64,000 nucleotides of DNA from Rhododendron vialii (taxonomy: Eukaryota > Streptophyta > Magnoliopsida > Ericales > Ericaceae). The notes below the pieces were generated by a model, which was not told the DNA's origin, did not search any database, and was given only the letters and a program-made list of their open reading frames with translations. Of this stretch, positions 22,214-32,446 are shown piece after piece. The stretch covers positions 42,670,501 to 42,734,500 of the forward strand of contig NC_080557.1 in assembly GCF_030253575.1 (NCBI RefSeq), given 5' to 3'. Within the stretch, counting starts at the first letter, position 1. The number at the start of each line of letters is the position of its first letter. Position numbers and translations under genes: made by a program.

Positions 22214-25200
22214 TGTTTACACCTATTTTTGGCCAAATTCAAAAAAAGAATTTCTTAATAGATTAGTGGCCAAAAATAACATTTTGGGCCTTCATTGAAT
22301 TAGGCATCGATTGATTTAGGTCTTTGGTCGAATATGTAGTGGGCCTATTCTTAGTCTTGTTCGGCCTAATTGAGTTAAAACCCAGAGTAGTTTCAGGCCT
22401 TGGTCCAACTAATCAAAACTCAGACTAGTTTTTCGAGCCTATTTAGCCCAACCAGGCCTGAAAATAGAGAAGTAAAAAAGGCCATAAGCTGCATAGTCAT
22501 GCTTGAGAAGCAAGCTGCTCACAAGCAGCTCAAAGGCCTAGAAGCTTCTCCCTAGCAAGCTGCTCACAAGTAGCTCAAAGGCCAAGCTGCTCACAAGCAG
22601 CTCAAGGGCCTACAAGGTTTTCTCTAGCAAGCAGCTCAAAGACCAAACTGCTCACAAGCAACTTAAGGCCTGCAGCCATTTTCCTTCAGCATGAAGCAAG
22701 GACACATGGCATTCATGCAACCCATGTGGCCCAAGCAGCTCAATCAGGTCTGTATAAGCTGTTTAGTCATGGTTATAAGCAGCTCAAGGCCTGCACAATT
22801 GTTATTCTTCAGGATGAAGCAAGACCAATAACACATGGCATGCATGCAAACTGCCAACACAAGCTGCTCACAAGCAGCTCAACCAGGCCTGGGTTTTTTG
22901 CCTTGGTGGGCCCAAATATCCCTTTTTACAAGCATCCATGCACACAAGCTACTCACAATCAGCTCAAAGGGCTTAGGGATGTTGTGTTGCTTCAAATTCC
23001 TTTTGCTTTAACTAGTTTTTAGGCAAAAAGGAAGCTTTTCAGACCAGCAGCTATTTTCTTAGAGTGGAGAGCAAGGCTTGGACAGGTGGCAGCTTCCCAT
23101 TGGAGCATTCAGAAGCAGCTCAAGGCCTGGAACCTTTGGCTATAAATATCATAATTGAAGGCCTTGGCAAAGGTCCCCGACCATACAAGATGAGCTTGTG
23201 CAAATTATCTTTCAATTATCTTTACTTTCCCGCAAAGTATTTTATCTTTCAGTCCAATCTAGCCCAGCCTAGATTTTATTTCCTTTCATTTCCTTGTACC
23301 TAAACTTCGTTAAACCGTTAATGAAGTTCATTTACCTTATTGTTCAGTCCTGTTTTTCTTTTCTTTCCATTTTTCACACAGTTGGGAAATTCTAAGTCCT
23401 TGTCCTAACAAGACAAACCACAAACCACATACGACCTCACCCCTTAGGTCATACGCAATCGCTTTAGAAGAAGTCAGATCTGAGGCATTCAGGCCTTAGC
23501 ACGAATTTGGACTGCAATCCAGTCCTGGCACGCCCGCAACACTAGCCGATCTGGTTTTGCACATTTTTGTGGAAAACATTTTGGCACGCCCAGTGGGACC
23601 CTAATCATTTCAAGGGGTATGATCACGTCGATTCATGTTGATTCAATACGTTGAATTGGATGTTGTGATTTGGCGTTGTGAAGAAGAAATTAGTCGGCGA
23701 TATGATAAGGTCGACAAACTTGAAGACGAAATCAACCGTCTCGATAGCGAGAGGTATCAGCTCAATCCTATAGAGGGATTGTTTATCGACACATAACACT
23801 TCTACAATGATGCAATTCAAAGGCTTGAAGACGAAGTTGGCAGACTTGAAGATGAGGAACGCCAATTACGCAATGAGGTAACCTATCTCCTTAATGCTAA
23901 GTCACATGGCTATTCAAGTGTCATGCATTTAAGCCTGCCCTTACAGCCTGAATTCCAAAATGGTGGCTTTGGTGATCCTCATACTTAGAACTTTGCGGGC
24001 CAAGTTGAAGATAACATCAACATTTGGTCCTGTACGGTTGCATCCAACGAAGAACTCTCACAGGGGTTTATTGATCCCTTGGAGGCATGTTTGTGTAGGC
24101 TCAAAAAATCCAACCAGGCCATTATTAACTCCAATCAGGCCGTTATTGAAGCGTTGGCTAAACTTAAGGATAAGTTGTCAACTCTTACTCCACCACCGGT
24201 ATCACAGTTTGACACTTTAGACTTAAGTTCAGGCCTGAATGTGTCTAAACAGCCTCTAGTAAGCATACCAGGCCTCTAGGCTTCTCTTAGGCCTTAGCTT
24301 CCGACAGCCCTGCACTCGGGGGGCAAGGAGGCCAAGGAATAAGACTCGGGGGGCAAAGTTCTCAGTTTAGGCCTTTGAGGATTCCCGAACAGCAGCAAGG
24401 CCTGGATGATAAACATCAGAATGATAATGACAACATTTTCAGGCCTGAGCGTAGTAGCCAACATTCAGGAGTTTTTCAAAAACATCTAGATGGAAAGCTA
24501 TTTCCATGCCCAGAGGAGCAAAAAGATAGTCCTGTTTCGGCACAAAGGGAACAAGATCTCAGACTTGAGAAAAGCCAAAACATGGAAAGTCCAATCATGA
24601 GGCAAGATCAGCCCATTTTCTCCTCTCAAGAGCTTTTTGAAGTCTTTGAAGGGCTACCACATCCAAATTCAGCCATGGGCGATGGGTAGATCATTGATGC
24701 AGGTTAGCAACAATCCAGGCCTGCCATCAGCCCTATAGGCAGGTCTGAATTGCATGTTGCAGCTGTTCTAGAAGAGGAGGAACGACATGAAGATGAGGCA
24801 AACGACAACACTCCAGGGCTTGATCACGATTTATTTGTGATTGGAGATCCCCCTCCTCCCTCGGTTAATAAAGGCCTTTTTGGCATGGTCCGACCTGCCA
24901 ATAGGCATTGCAAGCATAGGCCAACTATAGGCCTTAAAGTTGTAGATTCACACCCACGCTAGATTTGTGGGGCACATCAAAAGCGAGTGTTATTCACTTG
25001 GCTTATGGAAAAATGTCGTGGTTGTAAAAAGGGCTAAGTAGAGGAAAGCCCTTCAAAGGCCGAACATGCATCTCTAAGATGTTCTGCCAAGGCCTACCAG
25101 TCATTGAGTAGGCCTTATTTTTAAGTTCTTACCAGGCCTTTTCTGCAGAGGTGGAGGCTTTTTTATTTCATTTAAATAGGCCTTTTTTTGCAGTAAAGAA

Positions 25201-28200
25201 GGCCCTTTAAGCTCTTTCTTTAAGTCTGAGCCACCTTTTTAGGCCTTTCAACGTATTTTCAGGCCTTTGTAGACACCCCATTCTGAACTGTCCAGATAAC
25301 GTTATTTGTCGATCTTTTATTTCCCCAATGATGATTTTGGTCGAGAACAGTCTGAGGATAACGAGGTGTTCGAGTTTTGAGCGTCCCGAACCCTTCAAGC
25401 CAGAGTCAAACGGCCCCAGCAAAACCCAACTGGCTTACGCCAGTACCTTGATGACGTACGCCAGTTAGCTGCCACGTGTCAGTCATCGACCGTTGACTTA
25501 GCTATCACTGGCGCACGTCAGTCCAAATGTGGCGCACGCCAGCCAAGCCCAGCCAAATCAACTTTATTCAGCCACATGGACGAGACTTTTGTGCCACCCT
25601 GACGTCGACCACAGTAGCCCCTGATGATTATGTCGTCCAGGCCCACTCCCTCTCTCTCCTACACCCCCCATCAAGGCAAGTCCCATGCATTTAATGCATG
25701 GGAGGCTCCCTTCCTCTTCCAACCAGCCAACAAGGCTTTAGCCCCAGACTGATCTCAGTCTCTCTCTCCCCTATAAATACCCCCCCTTGCATTCATTTGC
25801 AAGGGGTTAGCCTCATTAAGAAGAAAAGCTCTCTTCTTCCCTCTCTTCTTGCTCTCTATCTCTCTTCTTCCATTGAAAGAGAAAGGAAAGCAACCCACTT
25901 CCATACACCCTACTGATATCCAGTCACCATCTAAGCCTCCATCTCTAAGCGTTAAGTTCAATACCACCTTCAATCCTCAAACAAAAAGGTCTACCACCTT
26001 TGTGTCCCTTTCTGTTTTTGGCCCCTGAGGGGAACCAGTAAGGCCCAGGCTATTAAGTAATATTAGTCCTGGCCTCAAACTGGTAAAATACGACAAACGT
26101 ATGAGATGGACCTTGGCGCATGCCAGTATATATATGCCGTACGCCAGTCATGGCAGTACGAGCACTACTGGCGTGAGGATCATGGATCCTCATTTCTGTT
26201 ATATCACATTTCAGTCGATCACCTTAGCATGCTAAATAACCAGTTTACTGCTTTCTGTATATTTAGAACTGTTTGGATGTGGTAGTTATTGCCTACTCTT
26301 CGTCTATTCAAAAGGCCTCTGGGATCCTTCTGGTCATGTTCCAGAGCCCAGATGATGCAAAAGCCAAGCACTGGATTAGGGTCAAACGTGCGTACGGCAG
26401 TCAATGACTGGCGTACGGCAATTAAAACTAGGATCCAGTGGCTGGCCCGCGCATTTTAGCTTAATCTTGGCCTCTTTTATGATCCCACTCTGTTTAGGGG
26501 GTTTCCTGTCTATTTTTATGGCTTCCAGTTATTTCATCTGTCTGTAACTATGTATTTTCTGCTCTACTAACTGTGTGGTTTGTCCTGGATGTGCGCTGGT
26601 CCTTTTCCAGAGCCCAGAGGATTGCAAACAAAGACTGTGAAACCTGAAGAGTGAAGTACGCCAGTCAGGTTATGGCATGCGCAGGTCGTATCTGCATGCA
26701 CTGGTTCGGCCAGTGCATGCTGGTGCGGACCCTGCTCACGTTCCTTCAAGGCAGCGTACTTCAAATTCAATCGGGTCGCCCAGTGCTTGTTCTCAATCTA
26801 TGTTTATCATTACAAGCAAGTCATACATAAACATTTTGTCACATAAATTGCAACTTGTTACAGTTTTAACCCCCGTTAACTGTTCCCCCGCCCTAACTGG
26901 CTAAAAAATGATCAAATGAGAGAAAAATGCAAATGTTTTACAAAATGCCCGAGTAGAGACCGATCTCCGGATTGGGCGAGAGGGGTGCCATAAAACCCTT
27001 TCCCTCTCGTAACCTGGCTCCCGAACCTCGGATGTCGAAGGTGACGACGGACCGGTCTACAAGCCTTTTCAAAAATCAAACAAACGTGGCAAACGTTTTC
27101 GAGTTCGGTTCCTTGGGTGTTTTTACCGTTAAAACCCTAGTGGCGACTCTGAATCGAGGCGTTTCGCCGCGCTTTTCCGAAAAAGGGCCGCGCCCAAGTT
27201 TTGTGTAAACGAAAGTTTTTGGGGCACGTGCCCACAGCCTTGTTGTCAAACCTTTCATAGGTTTGGAGCTTCTCTGCAATCGGGACTGAAAAGAGGCCTC
27301 GTATTGGTGTATGAAGGCCTTTTTCGCGGAGATGAGCTCTTTAAGTGGGCATGAATCTTTAATATGAACACTCTAAGTGGGAGTTCAGGCCTTCCAAACA
27401 TATTTTTAGGCCCGAACATAGCCTTTATTGGCAAAAATAGGCCTAATAAGAGGTGATACTTATGAGCCTTAAGATTCAACTCTGGTATAGGCATGATCAT
27501 CATTTAATTGCTCTAAGCAGCCCTAGAGGATGCAGATTAAGGCCTTTTATCTATAAGAGAGGTCTTTTCACATACCTGACCAACAAAAAGATGATTGGCA
27601 GACTCATTCCAAGGTCTAAATTTAGAGAATATTGTCAGAGGCTTGAAAGCATGTCTGGAAAATGTCTAATGCCTACTGAGTCCATAGGCAAGACATGCAA
27701 AAACAGGAATCGATGCTTTTTTGGATGCCAAAAATAGTTTTACTGTTTATACACGCCTAGATCCTAAAAGTAAAGAATCAAGGCGTATGGGGGGCAATGT
27801 TTTACACCCAATTTTGGCCAAATTCTAAAAAGGGATTTCTTAATGGATTAGTGGCCTAAAATAACATATTGGGCCTTGGTTGAATTAGGCCTCGATTGAT
27901 TTAGGCCTTTGGTCGAATATGTAGTGGGCCTATTCTTAGGCTTGTTCGGCCTAATTGAGTTAAAACCCAGATTAGTTTCAAGCCTTGTCCAACTAATCAA
28001 AACTCAGACTAGTTTTTTGGGCCTATTTAGCCCAACCAGGCCTAAAAATAGAGAAGTCAAAAAGGACATAAGCTGCTTAGTCATGCTTGAGAAGTGTGAG
28101 CGGCTCAAAAGCCTAAAAGCTTCTCCCTAGCAAGCAGCTCAAAGGCCAAGCTGCTCACAAGCAACTCAAGGGCCTACAAGGTTCTCTCTAGCAAGCAGCT

Positions 28201-29093
28201 CAAAGGCCAAACTGCTCACAAGCAGCTTAAGGCCTGCAGCCATTTTCCTTCAGCATGAAGCAAGGACACATGGCATTCATGCAACCCATGTTGCCCAAGC
28301 AGCTCAATCAGGTCTGTATAAGCTGTTTAGTCATGGTCATAAGCAGCTCAAGGCCTGCACAACTGTTATTCTTCAGGATGAAGCAAGACCAATAACACAT
28401 GGCATGCATGCAAACTGCCAACACAAGCTGCTCACATGCAGCTCAACCAAGCTTGCGTTTTTTGCCTTGGTGGGCCCAAATATCCCTTTTTACAAGCATC
28501 CATGCACACAAGATGCTCACAATCAGCTCAAAGGGCCTAGGGACGCTGTGTTGCTTCAAATTCCTTTTGCTTTAACTAGTTTTTTAGGCAAAAAGGAAGC
28601 TTTTCAGACCAGCAGCTGTTTTCTTGGAGTGGAGAGCAAGGCTTGGACAGGTGGTAGCTTCCCATTGGAGCATTCGGAAGCAACTCAAGGCCTGAAACCT
28701 TTGGCTATAAATATCATAATTGAAGGCCTTGGCAAGGGTCCCTGACCATACAAGCCCAGCGCTTATGCAAATTATCTTATTTTATCTTTTAGTCCAATCT
28801 AGCCCCAGCCTAGATTTTATTTCCTTTCATTTCCCTGTACCTAAACTTCGTTAAACCATTAATGAAGTTCATTTACCTTATCGTTCAATCTTGTTTTTCT
28901 TTTCTTTCCATTTTTCACACAGTTGGGAAATTCTTAGTCCTTATCCTAACAAGGCAAACCACGAACCACATACAGCCTCACCCCTTCGGTCGTATGCAAT
29001 CACTCTAGAAGAATTCAGATCTGAGGTATTCAGGCCTTAGCATGAATTCGGACTGCAATCCAATCCTGGCACGCTCGCAACACTAGCCGATCT
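22214..29093 (+). mobile_element. LTR retrotransposon fossil, non-autonomous
   Basis: The 5' LTR spans 22214-23578 (begins TGTTTACACC, ends AAAACA). The 3' LTR begins at 27798 (TGTTTTACACC) after a purine-rich ggggggcaa and stops at 29093, lacking the last 26 bp of the LTR. The likely primer site just inside is ttggcacgcccagtgggacc (about 23580), a form often seen in plant Gypsy-type elements. Both LTRs have a TATA box (ggctataaatatc, about 23137 and 28702). The inside (23579-27797) shows short open stretches but no recognisable protease, reverse transcriptase or integrase. It also carries a nested solo LTR. The LTRs differ by several per cent by eye, so it is not recent. It is broken. Confidence 0.85.
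25268..27236. mobile_element. Solo LTR of another family, nested
   Basis: The 1969-bp sequence begins TGTAGACACCCC and ends GTGCCCACA, with a perfect 5-bp target duplication GCCTT at 25263-25267 and 27237-27241. It contains a TATA box (ctataaatac, about 25770) followed by a CT-rich leader. Near the 3' end it has text common in plant Gypsy-type LTRs (ttaaaaccctagtggcgact). It lies inside the internal part of the larger element, so it is younger than that one. No internal region is left; it presumably arose by LTR-LTR recombination. Confidence 0.88.
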
Positions 29094-29206
29094 AGGTCTT
29101 GGCAATGAAGCATCATATGAATTTGTCATGTCATTTCCGTCATCCATTAATCTGCTCACTCCGTATCTAGCACAGAGTCAATACTCACTACCGGTCGGTA
29201 AATTTG
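29094..29206 (+). pseudogene. LecRK C-terminal scrap, copy F
   Basis: Directly after the truncated 3' LTR the sequence is LecRK coding from GLGNEASYEFVMSFPSS to the end of the tail (about ESILTTGR), followed by the usual LecRK 3' flank (aatttgaaagtttccaatgcc). About 1.9 kb of gene and its promoter are missing. The join at gatct/aggtcttgg shares only one or two bases, typical of illegitimate end joining. Confidence 0.9.
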
Positions 29207-29830
29207 AAAGTTTCCAATGCCTTGGATAATGCTAGATCATGTTCTTCTTTTTTTCCCTGGAGGAAATGCAAGAAATGTTAGTCTGTTAGTGTGAGTTAGA
29301 AGATTTGAACCTAAGACTCGATGAATTTCAAACAAGCATGCAACCACTTGGGCTAGCTCACAAGTTTATCAGTTTGAATGTGTGAGACTAAAATGAAGGA
29401 TAGCTTCTATTGGGTGAAGGAGACATAAGTACTTCAAATTTCGGTTGTTAAATTCTGCACTTCTATAGATTTCTTTGACATTCAGGTATTTAGCTATTAT
29501 ATCATATTTTGATATACTTGTGTGCGTGTTTTCACTTTGTTTGCTCAAGTGTGCTCATGTAGTCTAGTCTAGATTTATTGCCTTTGCTATTACAAGATCC
29601 TGAACGATTGCGTTCCTATCCTATCATTGTTCTAAAAATTGGATTATAGAGTTCAATACAAGTAAGTGATTGATATTGCGCTTATAAAAAAAATATTATT
29701 CGTAAAAGAAGATTGATATTCTGTAATTTACATGGTATCAGAGCCCATCGTTTCGTTTCGTGTCTTCCTCTCCTGATTGTCTCATGTTCTAGTGCAAGCC
29801 AATGTCGGTTATTATCCTCACCTTTAAAGT
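29207..29830 (+). mobile_element. LecRK 3' flank and Copia LTR relic
   Basis: After copy F the usual 3' flank continues to about 29450. It is followed by the Copia LTR-derived stretch (gatcctgaacgattgcg) and a primer site catggtatcagagccc near 29735. The gag part found beside the other copies is absent. This is a broken fossil. Confidence 0.6.
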
Positions 29831-30052
29831 AAAAGAACGTTAAGATGAGATTGGTGGCTTGCCAATTTTGGTCTGATTTTTTCAAATTTTACCCTTTCAT
29901 TGGAGGTTTTTGTGGGTTGGCCTTGGGGGCTATTGCCCAGTTTCGCTCATGAAAAAAAAACTCAGCCTTCTTGTGGACCACTTGTGGCCACATTGCAAGA
30001 GAAACTCCCACTTTCCGGTTTGGTCCCCTCTCAGACCCTCCAAAAAATTGTT

Positions 30053-30054
<2 letters not shown>

Positions 30055-30138
<84 letters not shown>
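30055..30138. repeat. (TC)n microsatellite
   Basis: There are about 42 uninterrupted TC units. It follows the phrase ccctccaaaaaattgttccc. The same phrase recurs at 31314-31333 with only a few TC units, so the tract expanded in this copy after a local duplication. Confidence 0.97.
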
Positions 30139-30141
<3 letters not shown>

Positions 30142-31017
30142 CGCAGAGGAAGAGGGAGAGGTAATCCAACTCGTTAGGTTTTAGAGAGAGAGAAAAAGGG
30201 AAAGGAATGGGGTTGTTGAACGAAGCAAGCTACTTGAGAGGAAGAGATGCGGGACCAGTGGCAGATCAAAAGCGATTCAAAATTTTCAAAATATTGACGC
30301 AAAGCACTAGTTAATGTTGGAAATAGTTTTATGCATGTTAGAAGTTAGAACATAATTTAAGACAAGCAAACATAAGTCAAGGGTGCACCGGAACATAAGT
30401 CAAAAAAATAAGTTGAATTCGATGGTCTAAATTCTGTATATTTTTTGGTGCGTGACCTCTCTCTTGGAAAAGTCTTCATCACGACCTAATTAAGCTATCT
30501 CTCACTTTCAGTACCATGACAATTGTTAGGGGAAAAACTTCATGTCTTATGAAGATAGAGAGAAATTTATTCACGGAGCCTCCGCAAACATCCTATTCAC
30601 GGAGCAGCTCACTCTCGTGCGTCAGTTTCGGCTTTCGACGATCCAAAGCCCAAAAGGATAGCCAAGATTGCACTCCGTAAAAACTTATATATTCACGGTG
30701 AATAAGTTTATCTAATTAAGATATCTCACATGCATTCTACCCACGAGATTCCATTGGCCTGTATATTCATTGCTGTGTATGTAGTGCCTTGTCAAGTGCT
30801 TAATGTCATGGAAAAATATCCCTTGCCACAACAAGCTGTCTTTTTTTTTTTCCACAAGCCGCCTCTCTCTAAGTCAAGTAAAACAGAACCTTGAAACACT
30901 CTTTTCAGAATAACAAACGAGTCCAAGAAAATACCATCACGTGATACAAGAAAAAATAAAATTTGCAAGGACATGACTCACATGACATAGACCATTTATA
31001 TTGAGCTCCGATAATGT
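30139..31017. other. Intergenic, locally duplicated
   Basis: No gene is seen. About 30285-30400 (atattgacgcaaagcactag, ggaaatagttttatgc) reappears at about 31362-31450, and the preceding gttcccctctc phrase reappears too, so a segment was duplicated around the G upstream block. The rest is AT-rich. Parts resemble 21780-21900 and 35870-36150 (ctcttggaaaagtcttca), the outer flank of the LecRK unit. Confidence 0.45.
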
Positions 31018-32446
31018 AGTTATGTTAGAAATCCGACCCAAAAATACACAGGGCCACACGTAAGAATAATAAATCAAAACACACAAAGAAAGCACGGCAT
31101 AAAGACTTGCAGAGTTCCGCAATTTGGTACATCCACAATTCACAAGAGCTTTTCACTATTATATCGTATTTAAAAGAGGGTACAGTCACATGCTGTGTAA
31201 CGCAAAGTATCTTTCCCAAGGTCTTACATCACCGATTATTGCAATACCTCGCGGTGCTACCACCGAGCCATTCTGTCAAACCCACATGCATTCACGTCTC
31301 AGACTCTCAGACCCTCCAAAAAATTGTTCCCCTCTCTCTCTCGCACACGCACATACACAAAATATTGACGCAAAGCACTAGTTAACGTTGGAAATAGTTT
31401 TATGCCTGTTGGAACCTAATTTAAGACAAGCAAACATAAGTCAAGGAATGAATCTAGTCCACATTATTTTATATCCAGGGATAACTCCAAAAAAAAAAGA
31501 GGTTGAATTTGATGGTCGAAATTCTGTATATTTTCTTCGTGCGTGACCTTTCTCGTGGAAAAGTCTTCAAGACATAATTTTTTTTTTTTTGATCCGCCTT
31601 CAAGACATAATTAAGCTCTCTCATTTTCACTACGGAAAAGTCTATTATATTGAGTACATACATCGTGTACATACGCATTTTGGACCAATATCGGGTCCCA
31701 AAAAACTGATCCGAGCCGCTCATTTTATTCAAAATAGATTGTTTAGAGTTCCTGAAAAAAATAAACTCAATCCAATGTCAGTAAAAATGTTTAAAAAACA
31801 TCCGACCTTGCTTCATAATTCAGGCTTCGTTTGTGAAGAAAAGTTTGATATTTTGTATATGCCTTTACCGATTTCAAATAGAGTTTATTTTCTGCAGAGA
31901 CCCTAAACAACCCATTTTGAACAAAATGAGCGGCTCGGATTAATTTTTTGGGACCCGAGATGGGTCAAAAATACATACATCAGAGATGTACGTACCTATG
32001 TATATGTACCTCCGCGTGCTACCATCGAGCCCTGCCGTCAAACCCTGTCATAGTTTGCAAAGTGACAACCAAAACAGAATCAGGCTTCACAAATCCAATA
32101 TTGGAATCATTGCTCACGAAGTGATCCCAATTCCATCTATGAAATGGGGATGATCCCAGTTTGTTCCTCAAGTAGTCTTCATATAACTTATGGTTTGTTT
32201 GTGTGGTCTTTCCATTCTCTATCAATGGATAGCTATGAGGAGAATGACATGGTGACTTAATACATTGGAATCATTGTTAAGTTATTGTCATTGACTCACA
32301 AAAGCTAGGTTTCTTTAGCTGACATGCTGCCGTCTATGCAACGGTGTTGACTCACCAAATCCGCATTATAAACAAAGAAGAATCAATCTCCTAACAAAAC
32401 TAACTATCCATTCCTGCAGCAAGAAGCTCTTCCCGAAATTGGTAAA
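31018..32446 (+). promoter_or_regulatory. Upstream block of LecRK copy G
   Basis: This is homologous to 1-1191, but interrupted between about 31310 and 32020 by duplicated flank sequence and a foldback MITE (31654-31995). The proximal 420 bp match the other copies through to the leader gcaagaagctcttcccg before the ATG at 32447. The promoter is inferred from position. Confidence 0.55.
31654..31995. mobile_element. Foldback MITE upstream of copy G
   Basis: Arms of about 115 bp at 31654-31772 and 31880-31995 are inverted copies (tgatccgagccgctcatttt against aaaatgagcggctcggatta). They share blocks such as cgggtcccaaaaaa and gtttatttt. The spacer is about 107 bp. No coding sequence or clear target duplication was found. 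A transcript through it would form a long hairpin. Confidence 0.85.

Noticed and set aside
22726-23022. Frame of about 98 codons in the 5' LTR (and its partner near 28404)
   Set aside because: Lies wholly inside the LTR and reads through the hairpin units. There is no known domain, so it is not annotated as a gene.
29889-30184. Frames of poly-Ser-Leu and poly-Arg-Glu
   Set aside because: These are translations of the (TC)n microsatellite in several frames on both strands; low complexity only.
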